DNA from: Pseudaeromonas sp963677375
GTDB taxonomy: Bacteria; Pseudomonadota; Gammaproteobacteria; Enterobacterales; Aeromonadaceae
Reading direction: 5' to 3'
Assembly (NCBI GenBank): GCA_963677375.2
Contig: CAXXIF010000010.1
Location: 124,001-188,000 of the forward strand
Length of the DNA stretch: 64,000 nucleotides
A model generated the notes under the pieces. It ran no database searches and was not told where the DNA came from. It saw only the letters and a program-made list of their open reading frames with translations. Position numbers and translations under genes: made by a program. This document shows, in pieces, positions 55,385 through 64,000 of the stretch (positions are counted from its first letter, which is position 1; every line of letters starts with the position of its first letter).

Positions 55385-55750
55385 CCCCAAACTTCAAAGC
55401 CGTCTGCCGGGCCGGTGGTCGGGGTGGCTGGAGCCGGTGCGCGGTCAGGATGACCGCAAGAGGGAGCGTCACGCCAGGGATGGCGTGTGGCTCCCGGCCG
55501 GTGGAAGACGACCCGCAGCCCGGAGCTTTCCCGGCAGTCGGCATACACCCAGCCGCAGGATTGTTAAGGGCCAAATCGGGGTTTGGACGGGATTGATTAT
55601 CCCGGCCCCGATTTGGCGCGAGGGCAGGGACAGCCTGAGCGGATTGCGAAGCCATGGATGGCGTAGCGAGGCTTTTCCCCCTTGGCCCGCCTCCGCCAAC
55701 GGCAGGTTGGCATATCGCCCAAGCCGACAGGGCGGAACCGGATCAAACCG
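55385..55750 (+). repeat. Hairpin-rich dispersed repeat, copy 2
   Basis: Plus-strand counterpart of 48240-48520 with the same ordered landmarks. These include GCGCGGTCAGGATGACCGC, the nested GGGAGC/GCTCCC plus CACGCCA/TGGCGTG hairpin, GTCGGCATAC, and CCAACGGCAGGTTGGC. It contains about 95 extra bases (about 55575-55670), including an AAATCGGGG/CCCCGATTT hairpin and a GCCATGGATGGC segment. No protein is supported. Confidence 0.85.
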
Positions 55751-55835
55751 AATTCAGATCCGGGTGTCGACCTCGACCGTCAAGGGCGAAAATCGTCACG
55801 CGGTATAACCATCACATTTCACGAGGATCCCGACC

Positions 55836-56232
55836 ATGATTGATCATCTCAGTACCTATGCCAGCGGACTATCTGGCGACCCGCGACTTCTATCGTGCCG
55901 TATTCGCCCCGCTGGGCGTGACCGAGCAGATCGAGATGGTGGCCGAGTGGAATACCGAGTTCCCGACCCAGCGGATGTGCGCCTTTGGTCCTGCGGGGCG
56001 CCTCACCTTCTGGGTCATCGAGACCCGCAGCGCGGCGACGCCACGGCATATCGCCTTTAGTGCCCAGAACCGTGCCGCTGTGGATGCCTTCCATGCCGCG
56101 GCCCTGGCCCAGGGTGGGCAAGACAATGGTCAGCCGGGGCTGCGCCCCCACTACCACGCCCACTATTACGGCGCCTTCGCCTTCGACCCGGACGGCAACA
56201 ACGTCGAAGCCGTCTGCCATCAACCCGAATAG
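55836..56232 (+). pseudogene. VOC-family (glyoxalase-like) gene, frameshifted near start
   Basis: A small metal-dependent VOC fold protein of about 130 residues. The ATG at 55836, preceded by GAGG, opens MIDHLSTYAS, which is the expected family N-terminus with its metal-ligand His. The rest (DYLATRDFYRAVFAPLGV through GAFAFDPDGNNVEAVCHQ, with a Glu ligand near the end) is in another frame. One extra G at 55866-55867 explains the break. Without it the gene would be intact. Real inactivation and a sequence error are both possible. A TTG at 55840 in the second frame is a less likely start. Confidence 0.8.
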
Positions 56233-56247
56233 CGCCAGCCGCAGGCA

Positions 56248-56736
56248 CTAGGCGTTAGGATCGCCATCGACACAGATGACCTGGCCACTGTAGTGGGTTT
56301 TCATCCTCTCTTTGAGCAGGTTGCAGACCATGTCGGCCTCGTACTTGTTCAAGCCCCAGACCAGCATGCGCCCATCGCGCTCATAGCCGTTGCCGCGTTC
56401 AAGCCGCACATACGAGGTACGCGTCAGCTCGTTGGCGAACAGGGCTTGATAATTTTCGTCGAGCTCCGGCTTGCACTCATAGCGGATGAACTGGCACTCG
56501 GTGCACGCCTCCAGCGCATCGCGCCAGAAGCGCTCGCCCCGTGCCGAGCAATCCTCTTCATCCACCATCTTGCCGAGCAGCACCATATTGAGCTCTCGCC
56601 CTGCCACCGTCAGATCGACGCGAGCCTCGGCATAGATGGGGTTCTCGATCGCCACTATCTCCGCCAGATCCTGTCGATCGGCGTACCAGTAATATCCGGC
56701 AGCCGCCAGTATCAGCACCAACACTAACTTTCCCAT
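56248..56736 (-). CDS. Membrane-anchored hypothetical protein
   Basis: 162 residues from the ATG at 56736, chosen because GGGAG lies upstream; a longer frame reaches 56793. One N-terminal hydrophobic segment (about residues 3-17, LVLVLILAAAGYYWY) anchors or exports it. The remaining domain is acidic and contains six cysteines (for example EEDCSAR, EACTECQF, YECKP, MVCNLL and VICVDG), suggesting disulphides in the periplasm. I do not recognise the family. It is convergent with the VOC gene. Confidence 0.75.
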   Translation of the reverse strand: MGKLVLVLILAAAGYYWYADRQDLAEIVAIENPIYAEARVDLTVAGRELNMVLLGKMVDEEDCSARGERFWRDALEACTECQFIRYECKPELDENYQALFANELTRTSYVRLERGNGYERDGRMLVWGLNKYEADMVCNLLKERMKTHYSGQVICVDGDPNA

Positions 56737-56827
56737 TTCAACTCCCGTTCGTCTCTGTTCATCCTTGTCTGAAGAGGCGACATGATACGACAAGGCCCCC
56801 GATTGGCATCGACCCGTTTTTTCGCCA

Positions 56828-56900
56828 TCTGCCGGGCCGGACGAAGGAGTGGCTGTAGCCGGTGCGCGGTCAGGATGACCGCCAGAGGGAGCTGTCAGAG
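56828..56900 (+). repeat. Dispersed repeat, truncated copy 3
   Basis: Matches the first part of copy 2: CTGCCGGGCCGG, GTAGCCGGTGCGCGGTCAGG, ATGACCGC and AGAGGGAGC. It stops before the large nested hairpin. Confidence 0.75.
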
Positions 56901-56921
56901 GCCGACTGCCAAAATCAGAAT

Positions 56922-56953
56922 AAAAAAAGGCCGGTTAAAAACCGGCCTTTTTT
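56922..56953 (-). terminator. Terminator of groEL
   Basis: An AAGGCCGGTT/AACCGGCCTT stem is flanked by A and T runs, so it works in both directions. On the minus strand it lies 26 bases after the groEL stop. Confidence 0.9.
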
Positions 56954-56976
56954 CAACATGTTAGCATAAGCTAGCA

Positions 56977-58616
<1,640 letters not shown>

Positions 58617-58670
58617 TTGTTTAAATCCTTAAATCGAGAGTTAGAGGTAAAGTGCCAACGGCAAACTGAG

Positions 58671-58716
58671 GCTTCTTACGCCAACCAGCTTACGCTTCTA
58701 CGCCAACCAGCTTAGG
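58671..58716 (-). repeat. 22-bp tandem duplication between groES and groEL
   Basis: Two near-identical 22-23 base units (minus-strand core GCTGGTTGGCGTA) lie side by side. The first includes the groES stop codon. It looks like a recent small duplication of the groES 3' end that does not alter the protein. Confidence 0.85.
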
Positions 58717-59005
58717 CTTCGACGATAGCCAGGATGTCGGTTTCAGAGAGGATCAACACCTCTTGACCATCCAGCTTCTCGGTCTTGACGTTGTAACCTT
58801 CATTGAAGATCACCTGATCACCGACCTTGACGGCCATCGGCTTGACTTCACCACTGTCCAGGATACGACCAGTGCCGACCGCCAGAACTTCACCACGGGT
58901 GGACTTCTGGGCAGCAGAGCCCGTCAGCACGATACCGCCTGCAGATTTGGATTCGACTTCGGTGCGCTTGAGAATGACGCGGTCATGTAATGGACGAATT
59001 TTCAT
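58712..59005 (-). CDS. groES: Co-chaperonin GroES
   Basis: Caps the GroEL ring. The start at 59005 (MKIRPLHDRVILKRTEVE) has AGGAGAG upstream; a longer frame to 59041 is not supported by the family. The mobile loop is seen as SAGGIVLTGSAAQKSTRG. The product has 97 residues, as usual. It is the first gene of the groESL operon, which has a heat-shock promoter about 130 bases upstream. Confidence 0.98.
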   Translation of the reverse strand: MKIRPLHDRVILKRTEVESKSAGGIVLTGSAAQKSTRGEVLAVGTGRILDSGEVKPMAVKVGDQVIFNEGYNVKTEKLDGQEVLILSETDILAIVEA

Positions 59006-59136
59006 CGATAACTCTCCTACTGAGTGTTGTGACCTAAACACGACCTCCAGCCTAGAGCTAGAGATCGAATTTTGTGTTGTTAGTTAAACGCGGCCGACTA
59101 TGACCTAATCGCCGTATTTTTCATGAATGTCCCTTC

Positions 59137-59170
59137 CAATGTGGGGGCAGATTTTCTCGCTTCAAGGGGC
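59137..59170 (-). promoter_or_regulatory. Sigma-32 heat-shock promoter of groESL
   Basis: On the minus strand, CCCCTTGAAG (-35 type) is followed after a 13-base spacer by CCCCCACAT (-10 type), an excellent match to the RpoH consensus and to known groE promoters. The nearby fxsA gene upstream ends at 59245 with a poly-T tract (59178-59187) in between. Confidence 0.88.
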
Positions 59171-59244
59171 GGCGCTTAAAAAAAAAATAGCCCGCGACGG
59201 CCGCCGACAAGGGTGCAAACCCCTGCCCCGCGAGCGAGACGGCG

Positions 59245-59772
59245 TTACTCCTTGCGCTCGTATTCTCCATCAATGGTGGTCCCCGTCTTGGGTGCCGAGG
59301 AGCCCGGCGCTGGCGCGTCACGCTCGGCAAACGGGTCGCGCGGCTGCGCCTCATCCCCTAGTGGACGACCCGAAATATGGCTCTCGAAGGATGAGGTGTG
59401 AACCGAGCCGCGACTGACGGTATGAGCCAGATGGCTGATCCACCACGCGGTCAAGCCACGACGGATGGTCGGTTGCAGCAGCAGCAACCCGAGGATGTCA
59501 CTGACAAAACCAGGGAAGATAAACAGGAAGCCGGCGACCGCCAGCCAGATACCTTGCAGTATTTCCGCACCGGGCGCTTCCCCGGCCTGCATACGCTTCT
59601 GCAGATTGAACAGGGTCATGACCCCCTGACTGCGCACCAGTTGGCCGCCCAGCATGGCCGCCAACACCATCAGGATCAGGGTCGTCAATGCCCCGATACT
59701 CGAGCCGACCTTGATCAGTACCCAGATTTCGACGAAGAAGAGCCCAATCAAGCCCAGAAAAAACTTACCCAT
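59245..59772 (-). CDS. fxsA: FxsA family membrane protein
   Basis: Inner-membrane protein whose overexpression in E. coli relieves F exclusion of phage T7. The start at 59772 (MGKFFLGLIGLFFVEIWVLI) matches relatives. Three to four hydrophobic segments follow, including LTTLILMVLAAMLGGQLVRSQG and GIWLAVAGFLFIFPGFVSDILGLLLL, the FxsA/DUF signature. The C-terminal tail is charged and variable. Its place next to groES and on the far side of aspA is conserved in gammaproteobacteria. Confidence 0.92.
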   Translation of the reverse strand: MGKFFLGLIGLFFVEIWVLIKVGSSIGALTTLILMVLAAMLGGQLVRSQGVMTLFNLQKRMQAGEAPGAEILQGIWLAVAGFLFIFPGFVSDILGLLLLQPTIRRGLTAWWISHLAHTVSRGSVHTSSFESHISGRPLGDEAQPRDPFAERDAPAPGSSAPKTGTTIDGEYERKE

Positions 59773-60085
59773 AATGACCTCAAAAAACAGGCGGGCCGCT
59801 GCCCGCATTTTCTACAGATGGGGGTCTGCGGCAAGAAATTCAAGTCAGCTGGCGATTTTTTATACCTTTTCGTGGTGTCGTCTCGACGGCGCGCCCGGCA
59901 CCCGGCTCATGACGCGCAGCGCTAAGCCGGGTCGTGAGCCATGCCCCGAAATCCGCCCTCGGGCTCGACTAGACTCAGGACTGAAGGCCCCAAGGGACCC
60001 GCTCGCCTGACCCGCCTGAGCGCTACGACACGGATGTATAGCCCAGTGCAATTCGACTCACGCCTTGTCTGTTCCGAGGTTTGTC

Positions 60086-61513
60086 ATGAGCGACAGCATC
60101 CGCATCGAAGAAGATCTACTCGGTTCCCTGCCGGTTCCAGACCAACTCTATTACGGCATTCACACCCTCAGAGCCGTCGCCAACTTCCAAATCAGTCGCC
60201 AGACCGTATCCGATGTGCCGGAGTTGATCCGCGGCATGTTGTGGACCAAGAAGGCCGCCGCGCTGGCCAACGGTGAACTCGGCACTCTAGATCCCGACAT
60301 AGCCCGCCAGATCGTCGCCGCCTGTGACTGCATGCTGGAAACCGGCGTCTGCTTCGATCAATTCCCGGTGGATCTGTTTCAGGGCGGGGCCGGTACCTCG
60401 GTAAATATGAACGTCAATGAGGTACTGGCTAACCTGGCGCTGGAGATGCGAGGGCAGGCCAAGGGGAGCTATGCGCTGATCCACCCCAATGATCACGTCA
60501 ACAAGTGCCAATCCACCAATGATGCCTACCCCACCGGCTTCCGGGTGGCGCTGCTGGAGACCACCAATGCCACTCTGCATACCCTGATCGACCTCATCAA
60601 AGCCTTCGACGACAAGGCGCTGGAATTTCACGAGATCTTGAAAATGGGCCGCACCCAGTTACAGGATGCGGTGCCCATGACGCTCGGTCAGGAGTTTCAC
60701 GCCTGGGCGGTGACCCTGCGCGAGGAGATCAAGAACATCAAGCGCTGTCAGGATCTGCTGCTGGAGGTCAATCTGGGGGCCACGGCCATTGGCACCGGCC
60801 TGAACTCGCCGCCGGAGTACTCGGCGCTGGCGATCCGTTATCTGGCCGAGATCACCGGCTATCCCTTCGAACCCGCCGAGGATCTGATCGAGGCAACGTC
60901 CGATTGCGGCGCCTATGTGATGCTGCATGGCGCCCTGAAACGACTGGCGGTCAAGCTCTCCAAGATCTGCAACGATCTGCGGCTCTTGAGCTCGGGTCCC
61001 CGCGCCGGATTCAACGAGATCAACCTGCCCCAGTTGCAGGCGGGCTCCTCCATCATGCCCGCCAAGGTCAACCCGGTGATCCCCGAGGTGGTGAATCAGG
61101 CCTGCTTCAAGGTGGTGGGTAACGATGTCACTATCACCATGGCCGCCGAGGCGGGCCAGTTGCAGCTCAACGTCATGGAGCCCGTCATCGCCCAGTGTCT
61201 GTTCGAGAGCCTGCACCTGCTGGCCAATAGCTGTATCTCGCTGCGGGAGAAGTGCGTCGAGGGGATCAGCGCCAACCCGGAGATCTGTGAGCACTATGTG
61301 TTCCACTCCATCGGTATCGTCACCTTTCTCGACCCCTTTATCGGTCACCAGGCCGGAGATCGCGTCGGCAAACTCTGCGCCGCCACCGGCAAGAGCGTGC
61401 GCGAGGTGGTGCTGGAGCTGGGGCTCATGACCCCGGAGCAACTGGATACTGTGCTGTCGCTGGAAAATCTCAAACGACCGACTTACACGGCTCGGCGCTA
61501 TCGTTCACCCTAA
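60086..61513 (+). CDS. aspA: Aspartate ammonia-lyase
   Basis: Deaminates L-aspartate to fumarate and ammonia, feeding anaerobic fumarate respiration. The start at 60086 (MSDSIRIEEDLLG) has GAGG upstream and matches E. coli AspA; a further ATG at 60065 is not needed. The family signature GSSIMPAKVNPV is at about residues 318-329, with the catalytic Ser in the loop, and QCQSTNDAYPTGFR-like KCQSTNDAYPTGFR is present. The length is 475 residues. The 59773-60085 gap contains no gene that I can see; its promoter should be there. Confidence 0.97.
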   Translation: MSDSIRIEEDLLGSLPVPDQLYYGIHTLRAVANFQISRQTVSDVPELIRGMLWTKKAAALANGELGTLDPDIARQIVAACDCMLETGVCFDQFPVDLFQGGAGTSVNMNVNEVLANLALEMRGQAKGSYALIHPNDHVNKCQSTNDAYPTGFRVALLETTNATLHTLIDLIKAFDDKALEFHEILKMGRTQLQDAVPMTLGQEFHAWAVTLREEIKNIKRCQDLLLEVNLGATAIGTGLNSPPEYSALAIRYLAEITGYPFEPAEDLIEATSDCGAYVMLHGALKRLAVKLSKICNDLRLLSSGPRAGFNEINLPQLQAGSSIMPAKVNPVIPEVVNQACFKVVGNDVTITMAAEAGQLQLNVMEPVIAQCLFESLHLLANSCISLREKCVEGISANPEICEHYVFHSIGIVTFLDPFIGHQAGDRVGKLCAATGKSVREVVLELGLMTPEQLDTVLSLENLKRPTYTARRYRSP

Positions 61514-61711
61514 GCCGGGGACGGACACCGCAATGCAGCGGTCGAACGCCGAGATGAGCCGGTCAGCTGTTGGCCCGTCCCGCAATCGAGATCGAGACGA
61601 GCCCGGCATCACGGGTGCATTTCCCCCAGGCCGCCGCTATAGTGGTGACCCTGTATGGCAGAGACTCTTTTGCCGTGAATTAGGTTTTTCCCCCGATGGA
61701 TGTGAACGCCC

Positions 61712-62029
61712 ATGACCGAAGCTATTCTGGTGCTCTGTACCTGTCCCAATGAAGGGGTTGCCACCCTGCTGGCCAGCGAGATCGTCGAACAGCGGTTGGC
61801 CGCCTGCGTCAATGTGGTGCCGCTGATCCACTCCATCTATAGCTGGCAGAACAAGATTGAACAGAGCGACGAGAGCCAGTTGCTGATCAAAACCCGCAAA
61901 GAGTTGTTCGAACCACTGCGCAGCTTCCTGCGCCAGCGCCATCCCTATGAGACCCCCGAGATCATGGCCCTGCCGGTGCTGCTGGCCGATGCCGATTACC
62001 TGAACTGGATTGCCGACGTTACCCGATGA
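61712..62029 (+). CDS. cutA: Divalent-cation tolerance protein CutA
   Basis: Small trimeric protein linked to copper tolerance. The family segments CTCPNEGVATLLASEIVEQRLAACVN, SIYSWQNKIE and ESQLLIKTRKE are all present. It is 105 residues long, which is normal. Its stop overlaps the dsbD start by four bases (ATGA), the usual cutA-dsbD arrangement. The 61514-61711 gap shows no gene. Confidence 0.95.
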   Translation: MTEAILVLCTCPNEGVATLLASEIVEQRLAACVNVVPLIHSIYSWQNKIEQSDESQLLIKTRKELFEPLRSFLRQRHPYETPEIMALPVLLADADYLNWIADVTR

Positions 62030-63894
62030 ACCTCTGCTCCCTGTCCCTGCATCTGTTGACTCTCATCGGGCGCTCGCGCCGGATGACCGGAGCCGTCCGT
62101 GTTCTCATGCTGGCCATCGGGGTGCTGACGGTTGCCCTTTTCCCCACAGGCCAGGCCGCGACTGACCAGACCGTCGCCAGCCAAAACACCGCCAGCCAGA
62201 CGGCGACACCGTCGGCGGATGCCCTCCTCGGACAACTGGGACTGGCTCCGGCCAGACCACATTTTCTGCCAGCGGCACAGGCCTTCGTCTTCTCCAGCCA
62301 GCAACAGGGGAAGCAGCTGCGCATAGCCCTGGATATTGCCGACGGCTATTACCTGTATCGGGACAAGCTGCACTGGCAGGTGAGTGAGGGCCAACTGGGG
62401 GCCGTGACACTGCCACAGGGGGAATCCCACACCGATGATTTCTTTGGCAGCACTCAGGTCTTCTATCAGACCCTGGATTTCAGCATTCCCTTGCTGCAAA
62501 TCCCCGCCGGTGCCAGTGTGCAAATCAGCTATCAGGGCTGTACCGAAGGGCTCTGCTACCCCCCGGTGACCCAGACCCTGGCGCTGCGGCCGGTCGCGGC
62601 CGCGACGAGCGCCGCCGAACCGCTTCGCACCCCGGCGCCACAACTTCAAGATTTAACGGCGACCCGGAGTGATCGCTCACAGACCGCCTTGGCCCAGGGC
62701 GGCTGGCAGGCGATTGGCTTGTTCTTGCTGCTCGGGGTCGGTCTGGCACTAACCCCCTGCATGCTGCCCATGTATCCCATCCTCAGCGCCATCATTCTCG
62801 GCCGCGGGGCTCTGCCACCGGGACGCGCCTTCGCCCTGTCATTGTCCTATGTGCAGGGCATGGCGTTGACCTACACCCTGATCGGGCTGGCGGTGGCCTC
62901 TGCGGGAGCAGGCCTGCAAGCCTGGCTGCAACATCCGTTGGTGCTGGGAGGCTTCAGTCTGCTGTTTGTGCTGCTCGCCGCCGCCATGTTCGGAGCCTTC
63001 GAGCTGCAACTCCCCGCCAACCTGCAGCACAGCCTGCACCGACTGGCCGGTCAGCAGACCATAGGTTCCCTGCCCGGCGTCTTCGTCATGGGGGCCATTT
63101 CGGCACTGGTCTGCTCCCCCTGCACCACGGCACCGCTCTCCGGTGCCCTGCTCTATGTGGCCCAAACAGGGGATCGATGGCTTGGCGCCCAGGTGCTGTA
63201 TGCCCTGGCGCTGGGGATGGGTTGGCCCATGCTGTTGCTGGGTGTTCTGGGGCCGCAATGGTTGCCGCGACGGGGGATCTGGATGCAGCGCGTCAAGGTG
63301 TTCTTCGGCTTCGTGTTGCTGGCAGCGCCCTTACTGTTATTGGCGCGGATTCTGCCGGAGTGGCTGATCCGCAGCGGCTGGACTCTGCTGATCAGCAGCG
63401 GCTGTGGCTACTTGCTGCTGACTCTGCTGCCCATGACGCGCTGGCGTAGCGCCCTGTTGCTGCTGTTACCCCTGCTGGCCGCCGCTAGCTGGTATGGACT
63501 GGCGCCCACCCCGCAACCGGCCTTGCCGTTTGCGTCTATTCGCACCCTCGACGAGCTGCAGCAGCAACTGCAGCAGGCCCGTACCGCAGGGCAACCTGTG
63601 ATGCTCGATCTCTATGCCGACTGGTGTGCCGCCTGCCATCAGCTGGAGCGGGAGACTTTCAGTGATCCGCACGTGCAACGGCAACTGGCCCATTACCGCC
63701 TGCTGCGCGCCGACCTGACCCAGGTTCACCCCGAGCAGCAGGCGCTGCTCGATCAGCTCCAGGTCACGGGCCTGCCCGCCATCCAGTTCTTTGGTCAGTC
63801 GCCCGCGCCCTTGGGGCGTATCGACGGCTTCCTGCCACCGGAGGAGTTCCTGCCCCGTCTGCCCGCCGAGTGCCAACCCGGCGTTCATTGTTAG
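62026..63894 (+). CDS. dsbD: Thiol:disulfide interchange protein DsbD
   Basis: Carries electrons from cytoplasmic thioredoxin across the inner membrane to periplasmic DsbC, DsbG and CcmG. All three redox pairs are visible: Cys172 and Cys177 in the N-terminal domain (GCTEGLCYPP), Cys245 (TPCMLPMYP) and Cys366 (SPCTTAPL) in the eight-helix membrane part, and Cys534/Cys537 (WCAAC) in the C-terminal thioredoxin domain. The signal region at about residues 20-43 is long. The length is 622 residues. It is co-transcribed with cutA. The final 106 bases of the window, 63895-64000, hold nothing I can identify. Confidence 0.96.
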   Translation: MNLCSLSLHLLTLIGRSRRMTGAVRVLMLAIGVLTVALFPTGQAATDQTVASQNTASQTATPSADALLGQLGLAPARPHFLPAAQAFVFSSQQQGKQLRIALDIADGYYLYRDKLHWQVSEGQLGAVTLPQGESHTDDFFGSTQVFYQTLDFSIPLLQIPAGASVQISYQGCTEGLCYPPVTQTLALRPVAAATSAAEPLRTPAPQLQDLTATRSDRSQTALAQGGWQAIGLFLLLGVGLALTPCMLPMYPILSAIILGRGALPPGRAFALSLSYVQGMALTYTLIGLAVASAGAGLQAWLQHPLVLGGFSLLFVLLAAAMFGAFELQLPANLQHSLHRLAGQQTIGSLPGVFVMGAISALVCSPCTTAPLSGALLYVAQTGDRWLGAQVLYALALGMGWPMLLLGVLGPQWLPRRGIWMQRVKVFFGFVLLAAPLLLLARILPEWLIRSGWTLLISSGCGYLLLTLLPMTRWRSALLLLLPLLAAASWYGLAPTPQPALPFASIRTLDELQQQLQQARTAGQPVMLDLYADWCAACHQLERETFSDPHVQRQLAHYRLLRADLTQVHPEQQALLDQLQVTGLPAIQFFGQSPAPLGRIDGFLPPEEFLPRLPAECQPGVHC

Positions 63895-64000
63895 CAAGCT
63901 GGAGGCGGCACCTGTCCGCACGCCATCGCTAGTCCCGGCGTTCAGTGCCAACGCCGGAGATACCCTCCGCCATCGATCCGCCCTCATCCGTCAGCCCTGA

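Overview
The window looks like the chromosome of a gammaproteobacterium of the Aeromonas type (Aeromonadaceae). This is inferred from gene order and protein character: aroK-aroB-damX-dam-rpe-gph-trpS next to pilM-Q and a divergent mrcA, and groES-groEL, fxsA, aspA, cutA, dsbD in a row. Starch and mannan hydrolases fit such an organism. No rRNA, tRNA, CRISPR array, insertion sequence, transposase, integrase or origin could be recognised.

Layout. (1) 1-14.5 kb is core housekeeping: the aroK to trpS block, the type IV pilus assembly operon pilMNOPQ (all minus strand), and PBP1A mrcA (plus). (2) 14.7-24.5 kb is a five-gene overlapping yfaA-T-S-Q-P-type operon around a giant bacterial alpha-2-macroglobulin. 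Its partners look like periplasmic peptidoglycan-active or protease folds. (3) 24.6-28.9 kb has guaC behind a promoter-terminator leader, a YjfB-like small protein, a YjeH-type amino-acid exporter divergent from an Lrp-type regulator, and an orphan solute-binding protein. (4) 28.9-43.6 kb is a polysaccharide region: a GH57/GH119-like amylase and a GH13 amylase carrying the same type of starch-binding module, a PAP2 phosphatase, a sugar isomerase-like protein with a GGDEF/EAL protein, MltA, and a GH26 mannanase lipoprotein. (5) 43.7-48.1 kb has a RimK-like ATP-grasp ligase divergent from a GNAT plus C39-peptidase fusion, then an MFS transporter.

(6) 48.1-56.9 kb is accessory DNA. An AT-rich pair (DUF2971 protein and an OLD-like ATPase/TOPRIM protein) is followed by a PH-like membrane protein, HdeD, a periplasmic choloylglycine-hydrolase-family enzyme, a frameshifted ATPase and a frameshifted VOC gene. 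Copies of one GC-rich, hairpin-rich repeat lie in inverted orientation on both sides. (7) 56.9-64 kb is core again: groEL and groES behind a clear heat-shock promoter, fxsA, aspA, cutA and dsbD.

Main leads: the flanked island with its DUF2971/ATPase-TOPRIM pair as a possible defence system; the ATP-grasp/GNAT/peptidase cassette as a possible peptide-tagging system; and the alpha-2-macroglobulin operon with an intact thioester motif and a partner combining SxxK-like and SpoIID-like segments. Start codons were often moved inward from the longest reading frame on the basis of Shine-Dalgarno sequences and family N-termini.
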